The position numbers were made by a program, and so were the translations under genes. From contig CAYNYF010000052.1 of the NCBI GenBank assembly GCA_964401385.1, positions 1-29,608 on the forward strand: DNA of 29,608 nt. Direction: 5' to 3'. Under the pieces are notes generated by a model. That model saw only the letters and a list, made by a program, of their open reading frames with translations. It did not search any database and was not told where the DNA came from. Position 1 is the stretch's first letter. The number at the start of each line of letters is the position of its first letter. This DNA is from CAYNYF01 sp964401385. Lineage in GTDB: Bacteria; Planctomycetota; Phycisphaerae; SM23-33. Shown piece after piece: positions 23,579-29,608 of the stretch.

Positions 23579-24231
23579 CCGCGACCGCGACTCTGAAAAA
23601 ACCAGCGAAGGTGGGCGCGGCTCTGTGCTGCCTCCTGCTGGCGGCGCTGTGTGGCGCCGGCTGCGACCTCCAGGTCGAGCTGGCAAAAGCCAACGATCAG
23701 CTCCGGGCCAGCCGCGAGGAAAACGAAAAGCTCAAGGCCGACCAGCTCGCCGTGCAGCAGGTTGTCGCCGACCAGCAGAAGCTGATCCAGACGCTCCGCG
23801 GCTTGGGCGAGAAGCGGCTGGAGCTGCTGTTTCACGTGACCGCCATCAAGCTGGGGCGGTACACGGGCGGGCTAGACGTGGACGGCGAGGGCGGCGACGA
23901 CGGCGTCCGCGTGTACCTCCGGCCGGTGGATCGCGACGGGCACGCCCTGAAGGCCGCCGGGGACGTCCGCATCCGGCTGTTCGACCTGGCCGCCAAGCCG
24001 GCCGAGAGTCTGCTGGGCGAGTATGAATTCCCCGTCGAGGCCGCCGCCAAGCAGTGGCAGGCCGGTTTCATCACCTACCACTACCGCTTCGACTGCCGCT
24101 GGAAGTCGCGCCGGCCGAAGAACCCCGAGGTCACCGTCCGCGCCAGCTTCACCGACTACCTCACCGGCAAGACCTTCACCGCCCAGAAAGTCTGCACGGT
24201 AAAGCCGCCGCCCGCCCAGCCGGCAAAGTGA
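23575..24231 (+). CDS. Coiled-coil lipoprotein coupled to clpP
   Basis: A 218-residue protein with an N-terminal signal ending in lipobox LCGAGC (Cys about 30), a coiled coil at about 32-80 (VELAKANDQLRASREENEKL), then a compact beta-rich domain with VRVYLRPVDRDGHALKAAGD, RIRLFDL, TYHYRFDCRW and VTVRASFTDYLTGKTFTA, which reads like an immunoglobulin-like or C2-like sandwich. I do not recognise a family. Its ATG overlaps the stop of the second clpP by four bases, so translation is coupled although one product is cytoplasmic and the other is attached to a membrane; whether they act together is unknown. It converges with the methyltransferase gene. Confidence 0.8.
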   Translation: MTATATLKKPAKVGAALCCLLLAALCGAGCDLQVELAKANDQLRASREENEKLKADQLAVQQVVADQQKLIQTLRGLGEKRLELLFHVTAIKLGRYTGGLDVDGEGGDDGVRVYLRPVDRDGHALKAAGDVRIRLFDLAAKPAESLLGEYEFPVEAAAKQWQAGFITYHYRFDCRWKSRRPKNPEVTVRASFTDYLTGKTFTAQKVCTVKPPPAQPAK

Positions 24232-24265
24232 ACGCCCGCCGGGAGCGGCGCCGGCCGAGGGCCTT

Positions 24266-25135
24266 TTACCCGGGCGCCTCCACGTCGAACAGGCTGGCGG
24301 CGCCGTCAGCGGCGGGCTGCCGCCGTTTGACCTTGCGATAGGGCCGCAGGGCCTCGGGGTTTTCCGCGATCTCGGTTGTCCGACCAAGGCCGCCTTTGGC
24401 GTCGGCAAGGCGCTGTTGCGACAGCTTGACGTACTCTGCCGAAAGATCGATGCCAAGGTACTCCCGGCCGAGCCCGGCCGCGACCACGCAGGTGGTGCCC
24501 GAGCCGCTGAAGGGGTCCAGCACCAGGTCGTCGGGGTCCGAGGATGCCTTCACAATCCGTTCGAGGACGCGCTCCGGCATCTGGCAGGGGTGCCAGCCGA
24601 CGCGCTCGTTGAACGTGCCGCACAGCCGCGAGAAGCTCCACACGTCGTCGGGGAGCTTGCCTTTGGGGTTGGCCCGCCGGTCGGCGTAGGTCGTCTGCCG
24701 GGCCGAGGGGATCCGCACGGGCATGTCGTTGAAGGTGAATTCCTTCGGGTCCTTCACGAAGTAGAACAGATGCGTGTGGCTGCGGGCGAACTTTCTCTTG
24801 GTGTTCTGCCCGAAGGTGTAGTGCCAGACCACCCAGTTCCGCAGGTGCAGGCCCAGCCCGTTGCCGATGATGCGAACCTCGGCCGCGTAGTCGTCGCCGA
24901 TGGCAATCCAGAAACTCCCCGTCGGCTTGAGGGCCTTTTCGGCGCAGACCTCCATCCAGCGTTTCGTCCAGGCATAGTATTCGCCGTAGGCCTTGCGGTC
25001 CTCGTAGACGTCGTACTTGTAGCCGATGTTGAAGGGCGGGTCGGCGAAGATCAGGTCCGCGAAGGGCTTCCGCACTTTTGCAAGGATCTCGACGCAGTCG
25101 CCCTGAATGATGCGGTTTGGCCGAATCTCGCCCAT
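24266..25135 (-). CDS. Orphan DNA adenine/cytosine-N4 methyltransferase, beta class
   Basis: A 289-residue amino-methyltransferase that would modify a base in a short DNA site using S-adenosylmethionine. Motif IV, DPPFNIGY, lies at residues 32-39, and motif I, DPFSGSGTTC, at about 207-216; this order (catalytic motif first) defines the beta class that holds CcrM-type enzymes. DPPF points to N6-adenine more than N4-cytosine. The last 30 residues are a basic tail. No restriction gene is adjacent, so it may be a regulatory orphan. ATG 25135 has no Shine-Dalgarno site and lies 6 nt after a TATAAA box, so the mRNA is probably leaderless. Recognition site unknown. Confidence 0.93.
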   Translation of the reverse strand: MGEIRPNRIIQGDCVEILAKVRKPFADLIFADPPFNIGYKYDVYEDRKAYGEYYAWTKRWMEVCAEKALKPTGSFWIAIGDDYAAEVRIIGNGLGLHLRNWVVWHYTFGQNTKRKFARSHTHLFYFVKDPKEFTFNDMPVRIPSARQTTYADRRANPKGKLPDDVWSFSRLCGTFNERVGWHPCQMPERVLERIVKASSDPDDLVLDPFSGSGTTCVVAAGLGREYLGIDLSAEYVKLSQQRLADAKGGLGRTTEIAENPEALRPYRKVKRRQPAADGAASLFDVEAPG

Positions 25136-25141
25136 GCCGCG

Positions 25142-25170
25142 TTTATAGCAGGACGGGCGTGGTGGCGCAA
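25142..25170 (-). promoter_or_regulatory. Promoter of the methyltransferase, implying a leaderless mRNA
   Basis: TTGCGC (25170-25165) and TATAAA (25147-25142) are 17 bp apart. Six bases separate the -10 box from ATG 25135, so initiation 7 nt downstream would fall on the A of the ATG. Confidence 0.6.
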
Positions 25171-25173
25171 GTA

Positions 25174-26373
25174 TTATTCGTATTTCGGGACCACCAGCCC
25201 GCGGGGGCCGGTCGTCGGGGCCGTCGACGGCGGAATCGACGGCAGTGCGGGCGGTGCCGGCGGCGGCAATACGGCCGGTGCGGTCGCCGAGGGAGCCGTC
25301 GCGGGCATGATGGTCTGCGGGGCCGATAGCGTGACCCCGCCCGCGATCGCCTCCAGCACCGAGGTGACCTGATCCAGCTTGTCGGTCTGCCCGATTGCCT
25401 CAAGCGAATAGCTGATCCCGCCGACGCAGACCGTCCGGTGCGCCACGACCACCGGCTCCGGCGCCGCCGCCGGCTGCGTGGTCACCGGCGGGAGGATCTG
25501 CTGGACGACGAATTCGTATCCGTCACGGTCGGCCATCCGGGCCGGGCCTTCGCGCACGGTCTCAAACTCCATCTTCCTCCCTCCCATCGTCTCCCGCAGC
25601 GCCCGCAGCGCGGTCTTGGCGCACACCTCGGCCGTGCCGGGCTCGGGCAAGACCACCAGCTTGACCTGCGGCATGGGAACCCCGCCGCGAAGATAGTCGG
25701 TCTGGTCCATCACCACCTGGTCCCGATCGCGGCTGAGCCGGCCCTTCCACCACTGCGGCAGGCGAATCGTGTAGCCCCAGCGCTTGCTCACGATCGTCCC
25801 GCCGAGCGTATCGATCTTCTGCGACAGCGGCCGGACCGGATCGGACAGCTCCAGGCTCTCGCCCACCGCCGCCAGCACCGGCAGCAGCTCCTTGCCCCGG
25901 CTCTTCTCGCCCTCCACCGACAGGACGTATCCCATCTGCATCGGGACCGACGGCACCGGCCGCAGCAAGAACACCGTCACCGCCGTGGCCTGAATGCCGC
26001 GAGACTCGAAGCTGCTGATGCGCACCTCCCCGTCCAGTCCGGCCATCCGCAGCCGTCGGATCTTGAGCACCTTCAGGTTGCGCAGCACCAGGTTGGGTGT
26101 GGGCTTGGCCATGTCCACGAAATTGGCGAACGTGGCCCGCGGCGAGACGGGAACGGCCGAGATGGACACCGACAGGACGGCTTGGTCATTCTCCAGCTTG
26201 GCCGCCCGCAGGACGGTGTAGCGGTCCGAGGTCAACTGGAGGTCGTAGCCTTTCGGCACGGACACCTTCACCCCCGCGAACGCCGCCGTCACGGGCGGGG
26301 CGAGCTCTATCTTCGGCGTCTGTGCCTGGGCGGCAACCGCCGCTGCCAGAATGAAGGCCAATACCTTGGTCAT
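25174..26373 (-). CDS. Exported protein of unknown function with a Pro/Ala-rich tail
   Basis: A 399-residue protein. The signal peptide MTKVLAFILAAAVAAQAQ is cleaved after Ala; two related beta-rich parts follow. The first (about 25-190) has VSVPKGYDLQLTSDRYTVLR and QAVLSVSISAVPVSP; the second (about 200-345) has GTIVSKRWGYTIRLPQWWKG and GYEFVVQQILPP, a possible internal duplication of one fold that resembles bacterial DUF1795/PsbP-like domains only in outline. The last 50 residues are Pro/Ala/Thr-rich and probably disordered. ATG 26373 has GGGAGAATGCG ahead of it; the open frame further upstream to 26883 is not needed. The methyltransferase promoter follows directly. Function unknown. Confidence 0.78.
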   Translation of the reverse strand: MTKVLAFILAAAVAAQAQTPKIELAPPVTAAFAGVKVSVPKGYDLQLTSDRYTVLRAAKLENDQAVLSVSISAVPVSPRATFANFVDMAKPTPNLVLRNLKVLKIRRLRMAGLDGEVRISSFESRGIQATAVTVFLLRPVPSVPMQMGYVLSVEGEKSRGKELLPVLAAVGESLELSDPVRPLSQKIDTLGGTIVSKRWGYTIRLPQWWKGRLSRDRDQVVMDQTDYLRGGVPMPQVKLVVLPEPGTAEVCAKTALRALRETMGGRKMEFETVREGPARMADRDGYEFVVQQILPPVTTQPAAAPEPVVVAHRTVCVGGISYSLEAIGQTDKLDQVTSVLEAIAGGVTLSAPQTIMPATAPSATAPAVLPPPAPPALPSIPPSTAPTTGPRGLVVPKYE

Positions 26374-26437
26374 CGCATTCTCCCATCCACCTTCGAGTGT
26401 CGCCGCAAAGGTTGTACCGCGGATCGGCGCAGAAAGT

Positions 26438-26669
26438 TCAGCGTCCGGCCATGTGCGGGGCGAATACCACCAGCGCCGCCACGTAGGCGGCGTAGACCAG
26501 CAGCAGCTTCCACGCCCTGCCACCTGCGGAACGTCCCGCCGCTGGTGAAGATGTACAGCCGCAACAGCAACGGCACGTTCAGTATATCGGCACCGACGCC
26601 GTTGCTCACCGGTAAATCGATTGCCCCGCAAAGCACCCCAAGAAAGGGGTCGGTTGTCCGCTTGGCCAC
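26438..26669 (-). pseudogene. Frameshifted C-terminal remnant, probably of a cation exchanger
   Basis: This covers most of the 320-bp gap 26374-26693. One frame reads NVPLLLRLYIFTSGGTFRRW; near 26510-26525 sense moves to another frame that reads WKLLLVYAAYVAALVVFAP and HMAGR before TGA 26438-26440. Joined, this is a membrane helix, a basic turn with Arg-Arg-Trp and a last helix, the layout at the C-terminus of CaxA-type Na+/Ca2+ exchangers, the family of the intact gene next door. It looks like the decayed end of a second copy. Nothing else is seen in the gap. Confidence 0.4.
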
Positions 26670-26693
26670 GGTTTGGCCCGCCCGCCTCTCCGA

Positions 26694-27749
26694 TCAGAAC
26701 CGGATTCCAAGTACAGCCACGGCGACAAGGGTTGATCCTCCGATGATCGCCACCAGGATCGCGTCCCACCCCATGCGCAGGAAGCTCGCACTCGCTCTGC
26801 GCCTGATTCCCGCGGCGACGATGCATGTCAGAACCATGGCCGCCCCAAGCGACAGGCCGTGGACCGGCAGGGATGCCGACCACAAGGGTTGCGCCGGCCG
26901 GACGAAATCGGCCAAAGGCAGGAGCATCACGTTAAAAATGTTGCTTCCCAATATGTTCCCGACCGCCATGTTCAGAGCGCCAATGCGAACTGCCGCCACG
27001 CACACCACGAGCTCAGGCAGCGACGTCACGAATGCCAGACCGATCGTCCCGACGACCGTCTCTCCCAGCTCGAAGGAGACGCCCCAAAGATGCAGACGGC
27101 GCTCCACCAGCACGTCGGCCAACAATATCAGTACGATCCCGGCGCCGACCAGAACGGCCGTGTTGAAGGCCAAGCCAAGTGCCAGCCGCCGCCCGCCTCC
27201 GGGCTGGCCGGCGCCGCCGGCCTCCGCGGGCGCCGCCGCGACCCCGTCCGTCCTCTCCGTCCTGGCTATTGCCCAGACACAGGCAAGTAGGATCGCGCCG
27301 GAAATGGGCCAACCCAACAGCCCGACCCACCGCCCGAGATCAACCAGGGGCAACGAAAAGCCGAGAACCGCAATGCCCATGCACACCAGGCCCATCTTCG
27401 CCGACCTGAGCAGCCGTCGGTCAAGCCGACCCGAGATCGCCCGAGGGCCCTCGCATACGTCCATTACAGCGAAGATGCACAGGTTGATCAGGTTGCTGCC
27501 GCAAACGTTGCTCATCGCGATCACCGGGCGCGCGACCGCCAACTGGGCCGACAGGGTCACCACCAACTCCGGCAGGGACGTGATCATGGCCAGAACGATG
27601 ACGCCTATCCACGTCCTGGACAGGCCGTACCGCTCGCCCAGGGCATCGCCGGATCGGGCCAATCTCACCCCTGACCACACCACCAGGGCCGCCGCGACCC
27701 CCATCCCAAGGAAGACCCCCGACGTCGGTATCTCTGCCCAATCGCTCAC
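26694..27749 (-). CDS. CaxA-type Na+/Ca2+ (cation/calcium) exchanger
   Basis: A 351-residue inner-membrane antiporter of the Ca2+:cation superfamily with about ten helices. Both alpha repeats are seen: ITSLPELVVTLSAQ with GSNLINL in the first half and VTSLPELVVCVAAV with GSNIFNV in the second; these carry the acidic and Asn residues that bind the ions. A cytoplasmic loop rich in Ala, Gly and Pro (about 185-205) separates the halves. The frame begins at a TTG (27824), but GTG 27749 has GGAAAAAGG upstream, starts just before the first helix and fits the promoter at 27846-27874, so it is preferred. It probably expels Ca2+ or exchanges Na+; the exact ion is unknown. A remnant of a second copy lies downstream. 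Confidence 0.92.
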   Translation of the reverse strand: MSDWAEIPTSGVFLGMGVAAALVVWSGVRLARSGDALGERYGLSRTWIGVIVLAMITSLPELVVTLSAQLAVARPVIAMSNVCGSNLINLCIFAVMDVCEGPRAISGRLDRRLLRSAKMGLVCMGIAVLGFSLPLVDLGRWVGLLGWPISGAILLACVWAIARTERTDGVAAAPAEAGGAGQPGGGRRLALGLAFNTAVLVGAGIVLILLADVLVERRLHLWGVSFELGETVVGTIGLAFVTSLPELVVCVAAVRIGALNMAVGNILGSNIFNVMLLPLADFVRPAQPLWSASLPVHGLSLGAAMVLTCIVAAGIRRRASASFLRMGWDAILVAIIGGSTLVAVAVLGIRF

Positions 27750-27845
27750 GTTGATAACCTTTTTCCCTGCGGCGGTTCGTTCACCGATGCAGCGGCCTCC
27801 AATCCGGAAGGCCACAGCGCGCAAGTCCCGGGAGCGTCGGGACGA

Positions 27846-27874
27846 AACTTATCCGGGGCGGGCCGAAAACACAA
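27846..27874 (-). promoter_or_regulatory. Promoter of the exchanger gene
   Basis: TTGTGT (27874-27869) and TAAGTT (27851-27846) are 17 bp apart; the leader to GTG 27749 would be about 90 nt. Confidence 0.45.
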
Positions 27875-27908
27875 GTCTCCGGCCCGGCCGCCGAAAGCGG
27901 GAAAGGCC

Positions 27909-27936
27909 TTGACGGTCCGGCCGCCGGGGCTATCAT
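27909..27936 (+). promoter_or_regulatory. Promoter of tRNA-Gly
   Basis: TTGACG (27909-27914) and TATCAT (27931-27936) are 16 bp apart. Transcription would start about 10 nt before the mature tRNA 5' end. Confidence 0.6.
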
Positions 27937-27952
27937 GATTTGTGGAGAAGCC

Positions 27953-28025
27953 GCGGGCGTAGCTCAGTTGGTAGAGCACCACGTTGCCAACGTGGCTGTC
28001 GTCGGTTCGAGTCCGATCGCCCGCT
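27953..28025 (+). tRNA. tRNA-Gly (anticodon GCC)
   Basis: A complete 73-nt cloverleaf. The acceptor arm GCGGGCG (27953-27959) pairs with CGCCCGC (28018-28024), with T as discriminator. The D arm is GCTC/GAGC with AGTTGGTA in the loop; the anticodon arm is CCACG-TTGCCAA-CGTGG, giving anticodon GCC for glycine; the variable loop is 5 nt; the T loop is TTCGAGT. CCA is not encoded. A promoter and an intrinsic terminator flank it, so it is a single-gene unit. No integrase or attachment-site repeat was seen at its 3' end. Confidence 0.97.
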
Positions 28026-28032
28026 TTCCTTC

Positions 28033-28068
28033 ACGCCCATTGCCGGCAGACGGCAACGGGCGTTTTCC
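28033..28068 (+). terminator. Intrinsic terminator after tRNA-Gly
   Basis: CGCCCATTGCCG (28034-28045) pairs with CGGCAACGGGCG (28051-28062), with one A-C mismatch, around the 5-nt loop GCAGA, and is followed by TTTTCCTTT. This is a strong rho-independent terminator just after the tRNA. Confidence 0.85.
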
Positions 28069-28143
28069 TTTGTCACTGCAGGGACTTCCGAGGGGGCCTG
28101 TCCGCCTCAGGCCGCCCGCCGAAGATGGCCCGAAAAACGCCTG

Positions 28144-29604
28144 ATGTCGTACACTGAGGCTGCAATTGGAAGGCAGCGATCCCCGACAGGCATGTTCGAG
28201 CTGAAGCAATATAGCGATCAGCACCGAATGGAGCTGCGGCGGCTGCTGGAGGGGCCCCAGTGGCAGCAGGCGGTTTCCTCCGGCCTTGTGGCGGAGGCGG
28301 GCGCGGACAAGCTCTCCCCGGGAACCACGCGAAGCTTCATCGACACCGTGGTCGATCAGCTCCTCGCGTTCAACTGCCCGGCCGTTGCCGCCCTGATCGA
28401 CGGCGGCTGCCGGGACGCCCCGCGCCTGTTCGATCAGCTCTCGCGGTGGCCGGTGAACCTGAACGGCAAGCCGCCGCTGATATCATTTCTGGGCCTGAAC
28501 GTGACGGCCGAATGCAACCTCCGCCCGCGATGCGTGTACTGCAACCAGCCCCGGCCGGAAGCCGCCGCAGGCATGGACGGCTGGCGCGAGATCATCCACG
28601 AGGCCACGGCCGACGGCGACGGCAAAGGCCCGTACGTCTACGTCACCGGCGGCGAGCCGCTGCTGCTGGGAGCGGCGCTCTGGGGCGATGACGGCCTCAT
28701 CCGCCTTGCCACGCGGCGCGGCGCCACCGTCAACGTGAACACCAACGCCTCGCTGATCACCCCGGAAGTTGCGCTGCGGCTGGTCAAGGCCGGCCTGGGA
28801 AAGCTGCACGTCTCTCTGGACACCGCCGACGAAAGCCTCCACGAGGACCTGCGCGGCGGCGAGCCGCTCGGCCGCGTCCTCCGCGGCATCTACAACGTGC
28901 AGTTGGCCCGCGACCTGCTCGGCGTGACCTACCCCGTAGTGCACACCAACTGCGTGCTCACGCGAAAGAACCTGCGCGGCTTCCCCCGGCTGATCGCGTT
29001 TCTGCTGGAAAAACGCAAGCAGGCCGCGGCAAAGGACGACCCCTTCAAAGAGGACCTGCTTCCCCACGTCATCCCCGTCGGCGGCGACGGCAACGCCCGG
29101 CTGCGGCCGGACGCCGACGAGTTCCGCGAGTTCTACGAGTCGATCTGGCAGGAGGTCTGCCGCATGTGGCAGGCCCACCAGGACGGCCTGGGCATCTCGG
29201 CCGAAGAACGGCGAGAACTGTTCGGGTACTTCTCCAACCCGTTCCTGCGCGTGCAGCATCGGGGCGGGCTGGAGGCGTACGTGAAGGTCTCGGCCGAGGG
29301 GCGCTACGGCCGGCTGGCGCTGTCGCAGCACTGCTACGTCGCCCCAACGCAGGCGGCCTTCACGCCCGACGGCAACCAGTACCGATGCGGCTCGCACGCC
29401 ATCCGCCGAATCCTCCCCCTGGGCAACATCGCCCGGCAAGGCGTCTTCCAGAGCATTCGGGAGGGCATCGGCGGCCTGGCCGACCTGCCCCGGCCGGAGG
29501 ACTGCTACGGCTGCGCAATGGCGACGCTGTACATCAACCAGTCCGTCGAGACCCGCTTGAAAGAGGCTCTCGCCGGGATGCTCAACGGCGAGAGCAAGTC
29601 CTGA
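28144..29604 (+). CDS. Radical SAM protein with a CX5CX2C cluster motif and SPASM-like tail
   Basis: A 486-residue radical SAM enzyme, which uses a [4Fe-4S] cluster to cleave S-adenosylmethionine and begin radical chemistry. The cluster cysteines are C124, C130 and C133 (AECNLRPRCVYC), a CX5CX2C spacing where the usual form is CX3CX2C. Seen after it: YVTGGEPLLLG (the SAM-binding GGE), VNVNTNASLI and LHVSLDTADESLHEDLRGGE. The C-terminal part has C397, C415, C454 and C457, which could ligate an auxiliary cluster as in SPASM domains. The first 120 residues are an extra helical domain. ATG 28144 lacks a good ribosome binding site; ATG 28192 is an alternative. No precursor peptide gene is recognisable beside it; the 118-nt gap after the tRNA holds its terminator. 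Substrate unknown. Confidence 0.88.
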   Translation: MSYTEAAIGRQRSPTGMFELKQYSDQHRMELRRLLEGPQWQQAVSSGLVAEAGADKLSPGTTRSFIDTVVDQLLAFNCPAVAALIDGGCRDAPRLFDQLSRWPVNLNGKPPLISFLGLNVTAECNLRPRCVYCNQPRPEAAAGMDGWREIIHEATADGDGKGPYVYVTGGEPLLLGAALWGDDGLIRLATRRGATVNVNTNASLITPEVALRLVKAGLGKLHVSLDTADESLHEDLRGGEPLGRVLRGIYNVQLARDLLGVTYPVVHTNCVLTRKNLRGFPRLIAFLLEKRKQAAAKDDPFKEDLLPHVIPVGGDGNARLRPDADEFREFYESIWQEVCRMWQAHQDGLGISAEERRELFGYFSNPFLRVQHRGGLEAYVKVSAEGRYGRLALSQHCYVAPTQAAFTPDGNQYRCGSHAIRRILPLGNIARQGVFQSIREGIGGLADLPRPEDCYGCAMATLYINQSVETRLKEALAGMLNGESKS

Positions 29605-29608
29605 GGAA

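Noticed and set aside
25438..27912. 824-residue open frame on the plus strand
   Set aside because: It is antisense to two well-supported genes and runs across the intergenic gap; its composition is Arg/Pro/His-rich with no motif.
27950..28030. Possible genomic-island attachment site at tRNA-Gly
   Set aside because: No repeat of the tRNA 3' end and no integrase gene are present in the window.
1..29608. CRISPR array, insertion sequence, prophage or toxin-antitoxin locus
   Set aside because: No regularly spaced repeats, transposase motifs, phage genes or paired small toxin/antitoxin frames were found on reading both strands.

Overview
The window is a G+C-rich bacterial chromosome segment that looks mostly like core genome. 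It carries about 25 intact or near-intact protein genes, one tRNA gene, one gene cut by the left edge, and two short gene remnants. I see no transposase, integrase, phage gene, CRISPR array, plasmid function or toxin-antitoxin pair. The gene families together suggest Planctomycetota, perhaps a Phycisphaerae-like lineage: a URO-D-like methyltransferase homologue, ThuA-like, DegT and Gfo/Idh sugar enzymes, paired clpP genes after tig, a short Rho, a DUF151 nuclease-like protein, and many lipoproteins with no recognisable family. This placement is inference from family content; no rRNA is present to settle it.

Layout. 1-3736 (+): a truncated gene, a phosphotriesterase-family hydrolase, then, after a terminator-like hairpin and a new promoter, a DegT aminotransferase coupled to a Gfo/Idh oxidoreductase. 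3765-4502 (-): a ThuA-like protein whose promoter lies inside a strong inverted repeat. 4933-5211 (+): HU, with a long leader. 5437-9873 (-): rho, hisA, an OmpA-type lipoprotein, a small membrane protein and an extended prepilin peptidase. 10084-12316 (+): class II aldolase and a secreted protein. 12365-15690 (-): a probable four-gene operon of tyrS, two small unknown genes and a URO-D-like gene. 15830-18340 (+): an exported helical protein and a large lipoprotein. 18368-18976 (-): DUF151. 19199-24231 (+): a thioredoxin-fold/TPR protein without active-site cysteines, then trigger factor, clpP-1, clpP-2 and a coupled lipoprotein. 24266-27749 (-): an orphan adenine methyltransferase, an exported repeat-like protein, a gene remnant and a cation/calcium exchanger. 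27953-29604 (+): tRNA-Gly(GCC), its terminator, and a radical SAM protein.

Sigma-70-like promoters (-35/-10 boxes 16-17 bp apart) can be read by eye before many genes, and they help choose starts. For tyrS and the DNA methyltransferase the -10 box lies only 9 and 6 nt from the ATG and no Shine-Dalgarno is visible, so both mRNAs are probably leaderless.

The tig-clpP-clpP-lipoprotein block is a protein-quality-control operon. Its first ClpP has a Ser-His-Asp triad and its second a Ser-His-Asn triad, which suggests an asymmetric mixed protease. I do not see a clearly new multi-gene system. The best leads are that ClpP pair, the radical SAM protein with a CX5CX2C cluster motif, the cysteine-less TlpA-like protein, the two palindromic regulatory elements (4538-4576 and 19057-19105), and the two small unknown genes after tyrS.
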